This document shows positions 36,177 to 45,614 of a stretch of DNA of 64,000 bases, in pieces. Source of the stretch: Crassaminicella profunda (lineage in GTDB: Bacteria; Bacillota; Clostridia; Peptostreptococcales; Thermotaleaceae); assembly GCF_019884785.1 (NCBI RefSeq), contig NZ_CP082326.1:4519355-4583354 (forward strand). The letters are read 5' to 3'. A program made the translations under genes and the position numbers. Every line of letters starts with the position of its first letter. Position 1 is the stretch's first letter. The notes below the pieces were generated by a model, which saw nothing but the letters and a program-made list of their open reading frames with translations, had not been told where the DNA came from and did not search any database.

Positions 36177-36896
36177 ATGAGGAATTTAAGGATAGGCGAC
36201 TTGGTAGTGAGACGATCCTATGGGTTTGATATAGTATTCAGAGTCATTGATAGGATAAGGACTTATGGTAGGAAGAAAATAGTTATACTAAAAGGAATAA
36301 ACTTTAGAATTATAGCAGATGCTCCTGAAACAGATTTATACCGACTGCCCCTAAGTAGAATAGATGATTATAATAGATCTTTTAATGAAAAAATTACAAA
36401 GATGATAGACAAAATCATGGGGGAAAGAAAGAAAAAAAATGAAAAAGATGTGGATGACATAAAGAATCTGTCTGATTCATTAAATACGGCAATGCCCTTT
36501 GGAAAATCAGGTAGGGTATTGCACATAGATGGAGATGCAGAATATTTGGATATATGTCTAAAGACTTACAAACAGTTAGAAATAAATGTTGTAGGAAAAC
36601 AAATAGCAGAGTCAGAGCAACCAAAGGTTGTACTTGACTTGTTAAGAGAGCATGCTCCAGATATTTTAGTGATTACAGGGCATGATGGGATTTTAAAAGA
36701 AAAGGAAGACTACGCAAATATTGAAAATTATAGAAATTCTATGTATTTTATAGAAGCTGTAAAAGAGGCAAGAAAGTATGAGTCCAGTATGGATGATCTT
36801 GTAATTTTTGCGGGAGGTTGTCAATCTTACTATGAAGGACTATTAAATGCTGGAGCAAATTTTGCAAGTTCACCCCATAGGGTACTAATGGAGTAG
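36177..36896 (+). CDS. yabG: YabG sporulation protease, 5' part (interrupted)
   Basis: YabG processes spore coat proteins in the mother cell. The frame starts with RIGDLVVRRSYGFDIVFRV and runs through VLHIDGDAEYLD, VVGKQ, DILVITGHDG and VIFAGGCQSYYEGLLNAGANFASSPHRVL, which match YabG (last motif seen as FAGGCQSYYEGLLNAGA). It then leaves the YabG sequence at TACTAAT (36883-36889) and stops within two codons. The missing C-terminus is at 40829-41000. Joining the two gives 294 residues; B. subtilis YabG has 290. As it stands the protein lacks its last 57 residues. Confidence 0.93.
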   Translation: MRNLRIGDLVVRRSYGFDIVFRVIDRIRTYGRKKIVILKGINFRIIADAPETDLYRLPLSRIDDYNRSFNEKITKMIDKIMGERKKKNEKDVDDIKNLSDSLNTAMPFGKSGRVLHIDGDAEYLDICLKTYKQLEINVVGKQIAESEQPKVVLDLLREHAPDILVITGHDGILKEKEDYANIENYRNSMYFIEAVKEARKYESSMDDLVIFAGGCQSYYEGLLNAGANFASSPHRVLME

Positions 36897-36919
36897 TGAA
36901 TGTAGAAAGGAGGGTGGGG

Positions 36920-37018
36920 AATGACAAATAAAATGAAAGTAACCCATCAGTTTTCAGGAGAAAAAAGCTTAAAAGAAGTTTTAAAGGAATTGATTATATT
37001 GAAGATTAAAAATAAATA
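36920..37018 (+). CDS. Small protein upstream of recombinase
   Basis: This 32-residue ORF (MTNKMKVTHQFSGEKS...) has a strong GAAAGGAGGG site and lies 12 bp before the recombinase start. It is Lys-rich and probably helical. Its position within the element and beside the recombinase makes it a candidate excision-control factor, but nothing in the sequence proves that. Confidence 0.5.
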
Positions 37019-37030
37019 GGAGGGTTTATT

Positions 37031-38440
37031 TTGAGATGTGCTGTATATGTAAGGGTTTCTACAGATATGGAGACACAAAAGACAAGTATTGCACATCAGA
37101 AAAATTATTTTGAAAAATACATTGAGGATAGAAATTGGAAGCTTTATAAAATCTATCAGGATATTGAAAGTGGAAGAAGTATAAAGAATAGAGATGGATT
37201 ACAAGCATTGATGGAGGATAGTAAAAAGAATGATTTTGATATGGTTCTTACAAAGAGCATTTCACGATTTGCTAGAAATACATTAGAAGGATTAATCCTT
37301 ATTCGGGATTTAAAATCTAAAAACATAAGATTTATGACCATAGAGGATGGATTTGATTCAGAAGAATATGATGAATTTATGTTTACTTTACTCTTATCTA
37401 TTGCACAAAAAGAATCTGAAAAAATGAGTGAACGTATTAAATTTGGGAAACTATGTAGAGCAAAAAAAGGGTATTATAATGGTAGCAATGCTCCTTATGG
37501 ATATAAAAAAATTGATAAATACAATATGGTTCCTGCTGAGGATATTACTGAATTTGTCATTCGAAAAATATTTTCCATGTATTTAGAAGGCAAGGGATTA
37601 TATAAAATAGCAAAGGAGTTGAATAATCAAGGTTATCCAACACCAAGTCAAGCAGCAGGGAAAAAAAATAGTGCATCTATTTGGCATCAAAGTACTATTC
37701 GAAAAATACTTTCAAATAGGTTTTACGTAGGAGATATGATTCAGAATAAAAAAAGTCAAGAAATGATTATTGTAAGGAATACCCATAAGCCTATTATAGA
37801 TCTAGTAACTTTTGAAGAAGTCCAGAGGCGATTGAAGGAAAAAAGGAAAAAGGTTTTTAAAACGTCCCATCTTTTTTCTGGAATTTTAGTCTGTGGGGAA
37901 TGTGGTAGTAGCATGCATTATAAAAAAGATAAAGAAACATATATTTGCGGAAAATTAAATAAAATGGGAAAGAAATATTGCCAAGGTGCATATATCAAAG
38001 AAGAGGTGCTAAAGAAGATTGTATGTAGACAATTAAAAAAAGTCATTCATGAAAATATATGTAAAAATAAATTGTTAAAAGAAATACAAAGTGAAATAAA
38101 AATAAAAGATGAAGGCGTTCATATTGGAAAGATTAATAAGAAGATAAATGAATTGGAACGAAAGAAAGATCGTGTGGTAGATCTATTAATAGATGAAATG
38201 ATTGATCAAAAAATATATTTAAAAAAAATAAAAAAAATAGAAGGAGAAATAAAGATCAATGAAGAATATATGGAAAATATAGTTAAAAAATTCACAAATA
38301 GGAAAATGGCTATAGAAAATATCATTGATGGAATATTTATAATGGATACTATAGACACTCTTGATTTAAATAAATTAGTACAAAAGATTAAAGTATTCAA
38401 GAATAAGGAAGTGTTAATAGAATATACATTTCAGATATGA
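37031..38440 (+). CDS. Large serine recombinase of the yabG element
   Basis: This 469-residue site-specific recombinase has an N-terminal resolvase domain with catalytic S10 (YVRVST), then SISRFARNTLEGL, the 'recombinase' domain (APYGYKK, IFSMYLEGKGLYKIAKELN) and a zinc-ribbon (CGECG and CGKLNKMGKKYC), followed by a coiled coil. SpoIVCA, which excises skin from sigK, has the same architecture. TTG 37031 follows TAGGAGGG. It lies about 140 bp from the left core, as is usual for an integrase next to its attachment site. Confidence 0.92.
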   Translation: MRCAVYVRVSTDMETQKTSIAHQKNYFEKYIEDRNWKLYKIYQDIESGRSIKNRDGLQALMEDSKKNDFDMVLTKSISRFARNTLEGLILIRDLKSKNIRFMTIEDGFDSEEYDEFMFTLLLSIAQKESEKMSERIKFGKLCRAKKGYYNGSNAPYGYKKIDKYNMVPAEDITEFVIRKIFSMYLEGKGLYKIAKELNNQGYPTPSQAAGKKNSASIWHQSTIRKILSNRFYVGDMIQNKKSQEMIIVRNTHKPIIDLVTFEEVQRRLKEKRKKVFKTSHLFSGILVCGECGSSMHYKKDKETYICGKLNKMGKKYCQGAYIKEEVLKKIVCRQLKKVIHENICKNKLLKEIQSEIKIKDEGVHIGKINKKINELERKKDRVVDLLIDEMIDQKIYLKKIKKIEGEIKINEEYMENIVKKFTNRKMAIENIIDGIFIMDTIDTLDLNKLVQKIKVFKNKEVLIEYTFQI

Positions 38441-38731
38441 TAGAATGATTATGCCACATACACTATGAACGCTAGAACCAATAATATAGGACTTACAAAA
38501 AAGTAGAAAAAATCACGAAATGTATACAAAACCGAACAAAGTGTATGGAAAAAAACACATATAGAGTAGATTTTGTAGAAAAATAAAAGAGGAATGATGA
38601 CAAAATAATAAGATAAACCTTAAAAAATGGCGAAATAGCACAAAAAAATAATATTGGCATAAATATTGCATGTATCATGATGATGTGAACATGTAATAAT
38701 AATTTTATATAAATAAAGGGAGGAAATATCC
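38441..38731. other. Intergenic region before the thiolase gene
   Basis: A 291-bp A-rich stretch (many AAAAAA runs) between the recombinase stop and the thiolase. It probably holds the thiolase promoter, but no clear boxes, hairpin terminator or coding sequence was found. Confidence 0.4.
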
Positions 38732-39910
38732 ATGAGAGAAGTAGTAATAGCAAGTGCTGTAAGAACAGCTGTAGGAAGTTATGGGGGATCTTTAAAAGGT
38801 TTTAAACCAGCAGAATTAGGATCTATTGTAATTAAAGAAGCATTAAACAGAGCAAATGTTAAACCAGAGCAAGTAGAAGAAGTATTATTTGGTTGTGTAT
38901 TACAAGCAGCACAAGGTCAAGGGGTAGCAAGACAGTCTGCAGTAAATGCAGGTATTCCTGTAGAAGTTCCAGCAGCAACTATTAATATTATTTGTGGTTC
39001 AGGATTAAGATCAGTATCTTTAGCAGCACAAACAATCATGGCAGGAGATAATGACATTGTAGTTGCTGGTGGTACAGAAGTAATGAGTTCAGCTCCATAT
39101 GCTGTAGAAAAAGCAAGATGGGGACACAGAATGGGCGATGGAAAAATCGTTGATACAATGATCAAAGATGGACTATGGGATGCATTTAATAATTACCATA
39201 TGGGTATTACTGCTGAGAATGTTGCAGAAAAATGGGGAATCACTAGAGAAGAACAAGATGCTTTTGCAGCACAAAGTCAAAATAGAGCAGAAAAAGCAAG
39301 AAAAGAAGGAAGATTTAAAGATGAAATCGTACCAGTAGAAATCAAAACTAAAAAAGGAACAATTGTATTTGATCAAGATGAATTCATCAGAGAAGGTGTA
39401 ACAGTAGAAGGTATTGGTAAATTAAGACCAGCATTCAAAAAAGATGGTACTGTAACAGCTGGAAATGCATCTGGTATCAATGATGGTGCAGCAGCATTTG
39501 TAATCATGTCAAAAGAAAAAGCAGATGAACTAGGAATTAAGCCTTTAGCTACAATTGTATCAAATGCAACTGCAGGAGTTGATCCTTCAATCATGGGAGT
39601 AGGTCCTATTCCTTCTTCTAAGAAAGCTTTAGAAAAAGCTGGACTTACAGTAGCAGATATGGATTTAATTGAAGCAAACGAAGCTTTTGCAGCACAATCT
39701 ATTGCAGTAGCAAGAGAACTTAACTTTGATATGGAAAAAGTAAATGTAAATGGTGGAGCTATTGCTATTGGTCATCCAATCGGAGCAAGTGGTGGAAGAA
39801 TCTTAGTTACATTACTTCATGAAATGGAAAAAAGAGATGCTAAGAAAGGTCTTGCGACTCTTTGCATTGGTGGAGGAATGGGAACAGCTTTAGTTGTTGA
39901 AAGAAAATAA
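38732..39910 (+). CDS. thlA: Acetyl-CoA acetyltransferase (thiolase)
   Basis: This 392-residue enzyme condenses two acetyl-CoA to acetoacetyl-CoA, the first step to butyrate or butanol in clostridia. The active-site Cys is in [12 protein letters not shown] (near residue 88), NEAFAAQ carries the Asn/Glu loop, and the two C-terminal motifs [14 protein letters not shown] (His) and CIGGGMG (Cys) are intact. Codons look highly biased and host-like. It lies inside the yabG element with its own terminator, so it would be lost from any cell that excises the element. Confidence 0.95.
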   Translation: MREVVIASAVRTAVGSYGGSLKGFKPAELGSIVIKEALNRANVKPEQVEEVLFGCVLQAAQGQGVARQSAVNAGIPVEVPAATINIICGSGLRSVSLAAQTIMAGDNDIVVAGGTEVMSSAPYAVEKARWGHRMGDGKIVDTMIKDGLWDAFNNYHMGITAENVAEKWGITREEQDAFAAQSQNRAEKARKEGRFKDEIVPVEIKTKKGTIVFDQDEFIREGVTVEGIGKLRPAFKKDGTVTAGNASGINDGAAAFVIMSKEKADELGIKPLATIVSNATAGVDPSIMGVGPIPSSKKALEKAGLTVADMDLIEANEAFAAQSIAVARELNFDMEKVNVNGGAIAIGHPIGASGGRILVTLLHEMEKRDAKKGLATLCIGGGMGTALVVERK

Positions 39911-39927
39911 ATAAAGTTTATTTGTAA

Positions 39928-39957
39928 GAGGATACCTTTGGTATCCTCTTTTTTTGG
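39928..39957 (+). terminator. Rho-independent terminator
   Basis: GAGGATACC/GGTATCCTC followed by TTTTTTT ends the thiolase gene. Confidence 0.9.
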
Positions 39958-40019
39958 TTGATTTTACAAAAAAAGTGGTATAATACTATTATAGTTACAA
40001 TGATACAAAGGAGTGTCTT

Positions 40020-40760
40020 ATGAAAAAATTGTATTTAAAGAATATCAATCAAGCTATAAAAATAGCCCAAAACAATGTGTATTTTGATAGATTGTCTAAA
40101 ATATATGATACTCTTCCAACGGGACGGTGCTTTGGATGTACCAAGTGTTGTATGGAATCTGTACATACTCATTTTATTGAGTTTTTAAATATATTCCATT
40201 ATTTAAGAGAAAATAGACAATTATATGAAAAAATATTTCCTCAGATTATACAGTATTATTTTTTGGAGATGGTAAAAAAAGAGCATTGTCCGTTCTTAGA
40301 TGAAGAAGGAAGGTGTACAATTTATGAGGTGAGACCTCTTGTTTGTAGAATGTTTGGACACCTAACAGAAAAAGAATATGAAGAGAGTTATAAAAATGTA
40401 TTGCACCAAAATATAGAGATTATGAAAGTTTTTAAAAATAAATATAAAATTATGTTACCGGAAAATGTAGTGAATTATAAAATAGATTATTGCAGAAATT
40501 TTGAAGTAGATAAACAAATGACTAAAGATCAAAGACAAACATTGATTGATCAGATGTTTACAATGGAATCAGCTTTTTTTATGAGAGGACTGATTACAGA
40601 AGACTTTATAGACACTGGACTTGTATCCTGGTTTGTGTATACGGTTTTTGATATAGAAGAAGCAGGGGATTTAAGAGTTAAAATAATGAAAGAATATTTA
40701 GAAAGTGGTTATAGTGAAAGCTTAGAGGAGATTATGAAAAAAATAAAGGTATGTTTTTAA
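40020..40760 (+). CDS. YkgJ-family cysteine-cluster protein
   Basis: This 246-residue protein carries the CxxCxxCC cluster of the family (CFGCTKCC) followed by CPFLDEEGRCTIYEVRPLVCRMFG, shown as CPFLDEEGRC and RPLVCRMFG. These Cys residues probably hold an Fe-S cluster or zinc. Function is unknown. It follows the thiolase within the element with its own ribosome site (AAAGGAGTG). A hairpin terminator lies between it and the right core. Confidence 0.82.
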   Translation: MKKLYLKNINQAIKIAQNNVYFDRLSKIYDTLPTGRCFGCTKCCMESVHTHFIEFLNIFHYLRENRQLYEKIFPQIIQYYFLEMVKKEHCPFLDEEGRCTIYEVRPLVCRMFGHLTEKEYEESYKNVLHQNIEIMKVFKNKYKIMLPENVVNYKIDYCRNFEVDKQMTKDQRQTLIDQMFTMESAFFMRGLITEDFIDTGLVSWFVYTVFDIEEAGDLRVKIMKEYLESGYSESLEEIMKKIKVCF

Positions 40761-40765
40761 AAATG

Positions 40766-40806
40766 GAGATGTTAATGGAGAAGGAATCTATTAGCATCTT
40801 TTTTCT
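40766..40806 (+). terminator. Terminator at the right end of the yabG element
   Basis: AGATGTTAAT/ATTAGCATCT followed by TTTTTTCTATTTT lies just inside the right arm. It insulates the downstream yabG fragment from element transcription. Confidence 0.75.
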
Positions 40807-40828
40807 ATTTTCTACACTTCATACTAAT

Positions 40829-41000
40829 TCATTGTTTAGACCCTGTGTTTATATGTGAGAAAATTGCTTATACGAGTGTAGATAGATTTGTACCTATGGA
40901 AGAGGTTCTACACAATACAATTACAGGCATTCAGGGAGTAGGGGGACTACAGACAAGAGGAAAATATAGACGAGGATTTCCAAAGTCACCTTATCAATAA
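40829..41000 (+). pseudogene. yabG: YabG sporulation protease, 3' part
   Basis: The frame reads (I)HCLDPVFICEKIAYTSVDRF, then VLHNTITGIQGVGGLQTRGK and ends FPKSPYQ and a stop. It matches the C-terminus of YabG (LDPV-x-EK-A-T, N-T-TG-GLGG-ETRG in B. subtilis). It has no start codon or ribosome site, so it is silent unless joined to 36177-36889. Joining at TACTAAT makes codon 238 (ATT) from both sides. Labelled pseudogene only for the unexcised state. Confidence 0.92.
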
Positions 41001-41098
41001 CAAATTTGAAATACCCTATGAAAATACTAGTTCTCTAAGGAAGAATAAAACTTTGTTACAAAATGAAAGTTTTGTTCTTATTAAAGGAGGGTAAAAAG

Positions 41099-41887
41099 TT
41101 GAATGATCAGAATTTACCAATTTATGTTAAAATATATGACCATATTTTAAACAAAATTGTTTTAGAATCAATAGAGGAATTAGTGAAAAAAATGGTTGCT
41201 TCTCAAATACCTATAGCTTTTGAAATAGAAGCACTAAAAGCACAGTCAATTATTGCAAGAACTTTTATTGTAAGAAATACAAAGGCTCTTGGAGGAAGGG
41301 GCTGTTCAAAACATGAAGATGCGGATTTATGTACAGATGGACATTGTATAGAAAGGATTACCATAGAACAATTAAAGGAAAAATGGGGACTGGATTTTGA
41401 AAAGCATTGGCAAAAAATAGATTGTGTTGTTAAGGAGACAGAAGGAAAAATTATTACTATGAATAATAAACCCATCAATGCAAAATTTCATGCTACTTGT
41501 GGAGGCGCTACAGAGAATTCAGAAAATATAGAAGGGAATAAAACCTTGTATCTAAGAAAGGTACTATGTGAGTATTGTAGAAATTCTCCATATTATAAAA
41601 ATTCTATGGAGTTGTCCTTAGAGGAAATAGAAAAAAGATTAAATATTAAGACCCTTAAACCATCTTCTGTGAAAGGGCCTGTCATGGAAGGGATTATAGA
41701 AGATATAGAAAGAGACGAAGAAGGTAGGATCGTAAGCCTTAAGATGGGTGGGAAAAAATTCAAAGGAACCGAAGTGATGAAATTGTTAGGGTTAAATTCA
41801 ACAAGAGGTAACGATCATGAAGAACATTTTGATGATTTGTTTTCAGATAAAGAATTTCTAATGAAGAGTACTGTTAAGGCACCAATG
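41099..41887 (+). CDS. SpoIID-amidase fusion, 5' part (interrupted)
   Basis: The frame starts at TTG 41099 after AAAGGAGGG. It encodes most of a SpoIID/LytB domain: the family core IAFEIEALKAQSIIARTFIV, a His/Cys cluster (KHEDADLCTDGHC) and FHATCGGATENSENI. SpoIID is a lytic transglycosylase active in engulfment. SpoIID homology ends at LGLNSTR, where the core TCAACAAGA (41798-41806) lies. The remaining codons (about 27, to the stop shared with the track end near 41896) read into the element. The rest of the gene is at 49067-49804. Confidence 0.88.
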
Positions 41888-42993
41888 AACATATAAATAA
41901 TTAAACTGCTAAAGCCTAGTTCAATTCCCCAAATATCCCCAAGTTTTCCAACTGACCAGATGAAAATATATTGAAGGATTCCTCCAACCATACAGATCCA
42001 TCCGATTAGGTCTGAACGATGATCCCCCAATTTTTCTTGCATCATAGACATGATGACTGGAAACATAGAAGAAGTGAAAAATCCTGTTAAACTAATAAAT
42101 ATCAACTCTTTTGTTATAATACCTAATAAAATCAATATGAAATTTCCAATAAAAGCAATAAGTATGCTCTTATAATAACTTACATAATCTAAAATTTTAC
42201 TATAAATAAGTCTACCTACTGGAAAACCTGCAAGGAAAATAGTTAAATATTTTGCAGCTTGTATTTCTGATAGGTCTTTAGCAGCTCTTGCATAAATGAC
42301 AAACCATGTACCTACACCATACTCCCAAATTTGAGCACATATAAATATAATAATAAACATCCAAACAATAAAGCTTTTAGAATTTAATTCATGCTCAGTA
42401 GTTTGTATGGATTGATTTTCTTGAATGCTTTGTTGTGTATTTGGCTGCTTATTAAAAAATAAAAGGAAAATCAAAATAAAGGCAGGAAAACTGGATGCCC
42501 CCAGGATACTTTGCCATGAAAATCCAATATGCATCAATTGACTAATAACAGTTGGGCCTATGCTCATACCTAGAGCAGCACCAAGGTGAAGCTTCATAAG
42601 CGCTTTTCCTCTATTGTTTTCAGCTAAAGCACCTGCATACATATTTAATGTGAGATTACAAACACCAAAACCAAACATAAAAAGAACAAATAGAGTATCA
42701 AATAAAAAAATATTTTTAACAAAGAACATACAAAAAATACTTATTCCACAGATCCCTAATCCTCCTATTAAGGATTTATGGTAACTCCATTTTTTTGAAA
42801 TAAGCCCTGTCAAATAGATTGAAATTTGCATAACAATTCCAGATATAAGCACTAAGGTTGCAATATGACTGTAGTCAAGATGGTATTCCTGCTGAACAAT
42901 AGAAAATATATTTGTACGTAGAGAGGTGATATAACATACTTCTCCATAAGCAAGAAAAAGTAAAAAAAGAATGATGTTTTTTGTACATTTCAT
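41815..42993 (-). CDS. MFS transporter
   Basis: This 392-residue membrane protein has about twelve helices and a central cytoplasmic loop (NKQPNTQQSIQENQ). It fits the major facilitator superfamily, with motifs like GGLGICGISIF and NRGKALMKLHLGAALG and resembles FucP/sugar- or drug-type carriers (AALGMSIGPTVISQLM). Substrate is unknown. Its stop codon overlaps the left inverted arm of the element, so the gene belongs entirely to the element and reads toward the left end. Confidence 0.83.
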   Translation of the reverse strand: MKCTKNIILFLLFLAYGEVCYITSLRTNIFSIVQQEYHLDYSHIATLVLISGIVMQISIYLTGLISKKWSYHKSLIGGLGICGISIFCMFFVKNIFLFDTLFVLFMFGFGVCNLTLNMYAGALAENNRGKALMKLHLGAALGMSIGPTVISQLMHIGFSWQSILGASSFPAFILIFLLFFNKQPNTQQSIQENQSIQTTEHELNSKSFIVWMFIIIFICAQIWEYGVGTWFVIYARAAKDLSEIQAAKYLTIFLAGFPVGRLIYSKILDYVSYYKSILIAFIGNFILILLGIITKELIFISLTGFFTSSMFPVIMSMMQEKLGDHRSDLIGWICMVGGILQYIFIWSVGKLGDIWGIELGFSSLIIYMFIGALTVLFIRNSLSENKSSKCSS

Positions 42994-43254
42994 GATAGTC
43001 GTCTCCTTTTGTGAAAGTATGGATGATTTTGCATGAATAAAATTTTATAAACGATAAGATTATTATAAACTATAGAAGAAAATACATCAATTAAGAAAAT
43101 TTTTATATAAATAAAGAAAATAATTGAAAACTTTTTAAAAGAAATACAACCTTCAAAGATATAAAATTCTGTATATATGAAGAATTGGTTTTATTTGGTA
43201 TAATGTAAAGAAGATACGCTTGAAAAAAAACATACTTAAACGAGGGGGATAAAA

Positions 43255-44151
43255 ATGAAAAAAAAATCAGTATTAGCAGATTTTTCTCTTTTAATGGTTG
43301 CTTTTGTTTGGGGATCCACTTTTGCTGTGATTAAAGATGTTTTATCAGAAGCACAACCATTGAATATGATGGGGATACGATTTATCTTAGCCACAATTAT
43401 TTTGTCTATTATGTTTCACAAAAAACTGAAAAAAACTACCAAGGAAGCTTTTAAGGGTGGGGTGATTATTGGACTATTTTTATTTGTTGCCATGGCAACT
43501 CAGACCATAGGGCTTCTTTATACTACTGCATCTAAACAAGCATTTTTAACAGGTACAAATGTAGTGATGGTTCCTTTTTTAGTATGGATGCTGCATAAAA
43601 AAAGACCAGATAGTTATTCTTTTATAGGTGCGTTTTTAGCTATTATAGGAATAGGCTTTTTAACTTTAGATGGATCTTTCTCATTTAGTACTTTTAATAA
43701 AGGAGATGTATTAACCCTGATCTGTGCTGTATTTTTTGCCTGCCATATTATATCTATTGGGTATTTTGCCAAGGATTATGATCCTGTTGTTTTAAGTATT
43801 GTACAGTTTGGTGTAACAGGTATTTTGTTTTCCGTAGCAGCTATGTTCTTTGAATCATTTACATTAAATGTAGGACCAGCTGTGATGAAAGCCATTATCT
43901 ATTTAGCACTAGCAGGGACTGCTTTTGCTTATACAGTTCAAAATGTAGCTCAAAAGTATACCTCATCCTCTCATGCAGCCATTATCCTTTGTTTAGAATC
44001 TGTTTTTGGGAGTTTGTTAGCGGTGGTTTTATTAGGAGAAGTATTAACTATGAAGATGCTTATAGGATGTGTAATTATATTTGTAGGAATTATTATTACA
44101 GAGACAAAGCTTGAATTTATAAAGAAAAAGAATATGGATATTTCATTATAA
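43255..44151 (+). CDS. DMT-superfamily (EamA) transporter
   Basis: This 298-residue protein has ten hydrophobic helices in two EamA repeats. Family marks are FVWGSTFAVIKD near the N-terminus, GIRFILATIIL, the T-SKQAFLTGTNVVMVPF region and EPVFG-like SLESVFGSLLAV at the end. Such proteins export metabolites or drugs; the substrate is unknown. It is divergent from the MFS gene, inside the second element, and followed by a terminator. Confidence 0.88.
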   Translation: MKKKSVLADFSLLMVAFVWGSTFAVIKDVLSEAQPLNMMGIRFILATIILSIMFHKKLKKTTKEAFKGGVIIGLFLFVAMATQTIGLLYTTASKQAFLTGTNVVMVPFLVWMLHKKRPDSYSFIGAFLAIIGIGFLTLDGSFSFSTFNKGDVLTLICAVFFACHIISIGYFAKDYDPVVLSIVQFGVTGILFSVAAMFFESFTLNVGPAVMKAIIYLALAGTAFAYTVQNVAQKYTSSSHAAIILCLESVFGSLLAVVLLGEVLTMKMLIGCVIIFVGIIITETKLEFIKKKNMDISL

Positions 44152-44185
44152 AATTTAGAAATATTGCTTTAAAGAAAATTTAAAC

Positions 44186-44214
44186 CTCCACTTGTAGAAG
44201 TGGGGGCTTTAAAG
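44186..44214 (+). terminator. Rho-independent terminator
   Basis: AAACCTCCACTT/AAGTGGGGGCTTT (with G-U pairs) lies just after the DMT gene. Confidence 0.7.
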
Positions 44215-44294
44215 TAGGATATATGTTTTAAAAAAGCTTGAAAGAAAAAATAATTTATGGTTTAAAAGATTAGAATTATTTGTGAGGGGAAAGT

Positions 44295-45572
44295 ATGGAG
44301 CAAATAAAGAAAAGTAAGTGGAGAAATCATAAAACGATGATATTTTTTATATTAATCATATCTAGTTTGTTTTATATAGCTGATAATGTTTTAATTAGTG
44401 AAAAATTTAGATATCTATATTTTTTAATATTATGCTTAATATCTTTTATTCCTAAAAATTATGAAGAGGTTAATAAAAAAGGCGGAAAAATAATTGCAAT
44501 AGCTATTTGGATATGGATTATTGCTTCTTGGTTAGGGGTATATATCAGCCAATATATAGTAGGAATTATTTTGTCAGGAATTATGCTCATAATCTATATA
44601 TTAGAAGATCCTCTAGAAAATAAAAAGAAAAAAATTATTGCCATTATATTAATGATTTCTTTAACCATAGGGTTAGATAATTATATCAATGAACATCAAC
44701 TAGTAAAGGATATAGCGTTAAGACAATATATAAGAGAAAGAATTTCAAAACCTGTAGGATTATTGACACAAGGAGATTTTAATAAAATACAGAGAGTATT
44801 TATATACGAACCTATAAGAAATTTAGAGGGAATAGAAAATCTCAAAAACCTTCAGGATGTGGATTTATCTGTAGAGAATATAAAAGATTTTAAGCCATTG
44901 ATGAAAGTAAAGAAATTAAGAAGTTTAGAGATAGATCATATAAAAGAGAATGATTTAGATTTCTTGAAAGAATTAAAGTCCCTTTTAGGATTAGAATTAG
45001 AGTTTGATAATAGTTATACTGGGGTTATTCCTATAGATGGATTAGAACAATTAAAGATATTAAGAATTAAAAATATAAAAATAAAAGATTTCAATAATTT
45101 TAGCAAACTAAAAAACCTTGAAGAGTTAGAAATCAGAGATAGCCAAATCCATAATTTAGCTGGGATAAAAGATATAAAAAATCTAAAAACGTTAGATTTA
45201 TGTAATAGCAAAATAGAAAATATGGAGGGGGTAAGTGAGACAAAAGCATTAGAAAGAATATATTTATCAGGAAGTGAATTTGATCATTCTAAAAAATTAA
45301 TTCATGAAACTTTAAAAAGACTGGATATAGGAAATTCTAATATAAAAGATATAAGCTTTATTAGTGAGCTAAAAACATTAGAATATTTAGACTTATCCCA
45401 TAATGATATAAAAGATTTAACACCATTAAGGGAAATGAAAAATTTAAAAGAATTAAATTTAGAGTGTAATCCGGATTTAGAAGATTTATCATCTATAGAA
45501 AATTTAGGGAACATTTATAACTTAAACATAAGATTTACAAAGGCTTATTTGAAAAATAATAAGAAAAAATAG
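44295..45572 (+). CDS. Membrane-anchored leucine-rich-repeat protein 1
   Basis: This 425-residue protein has four to five membrane helices (about 15-130), then roughly ten LRR units of about 22 residues from residue 165 to the end. The LRR pattern is L-x-x-L-x-x-L-D-L-S-x-x-x-I-x-D (for example LEYLDLSHNDIKDLTPLREM). This is the internalin-like SDS22 type. LRRs bind proteins; here they would lie on one face of the membrane next to the helical anchor. The adjacent second LRR gene is a clear paralogue. Confidence 0.78.
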   Translation: MEQIKKSKWRNHKTMIFFILIISSLFYIADNVLISEKFRYLYFLILCLISFIPKNYEEVNKKGGKIIAIAIWIWIIASWLGVYISQYIVGIILSGIMLIIYILEDPLENKKKKIIAIILMISLTIGLDNYINEHQLVKDIALRQYIRERISKPVGLLTQGDFNKIQRVFIYEPIRNLEGIENLKNLQDVDLSVENIKDFKPLMKVKKLRSLEIDHIKENDLDFLKELKSLLGLELEFDNSYTGVIPIDGLEQLKILRIKNIKIKDFNNFSKLKNLEELEIRDSQIHNLAGIKDIKNLKTLDLCNSKIENMEGVSETKALERIYLSGSEFDHSKKLIHETLKRLDIGNSNIKDISFISELKTLEYLDLSHNDIKDLTPLREMKNLKELNLECNPDLEDLSSIENLGNIYNLNIRFTKAYLKNNKKK

Positions 45573-45614
45573 TTTTTTATTGAAGAGAATGTGAGTGCTT
45601 GTAGGAGGAGTCAG

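Larger units (their letters stand above)
36883..40828 (+). mobile_element. yabG intervening element (3,939 bp, serine-recombinase type)
   Basis: The element lies between two copies of TACTAAT (36883-36889 and 40822-40828), one at each break of yabG. Just inside are inverted arms: TGAATGTAGAAA (36897-36908) and TTTCTACACTTCA (40809-40821), equal apart from one extra base. On the excised circle they would flank the core, as serine-integrase sites do. Contents are a small ORF, a large serine recombinase, an acetyl-CoA acetyltransferase and a Cys-cluster protein. No phage structural genes are present. Removal restores yabG in frame. Confidence 0.9.

Noticed and set aside
38206-38753. Minus-strand ORFs around the recombinase end and the thiolase promoter
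   Set aside because: Both are Phe/Ile/Ser-rich antisense readings of A-rich DNA without a start signal.
41807-41896. The last 30 codons of the SpoIID 5' ORF as a real C-terminus
   Set aside because: They are the reverse of the transporter's 3' end, lie past the recombination core and have no similarity to SpoIID; they are element sequence read by chance.
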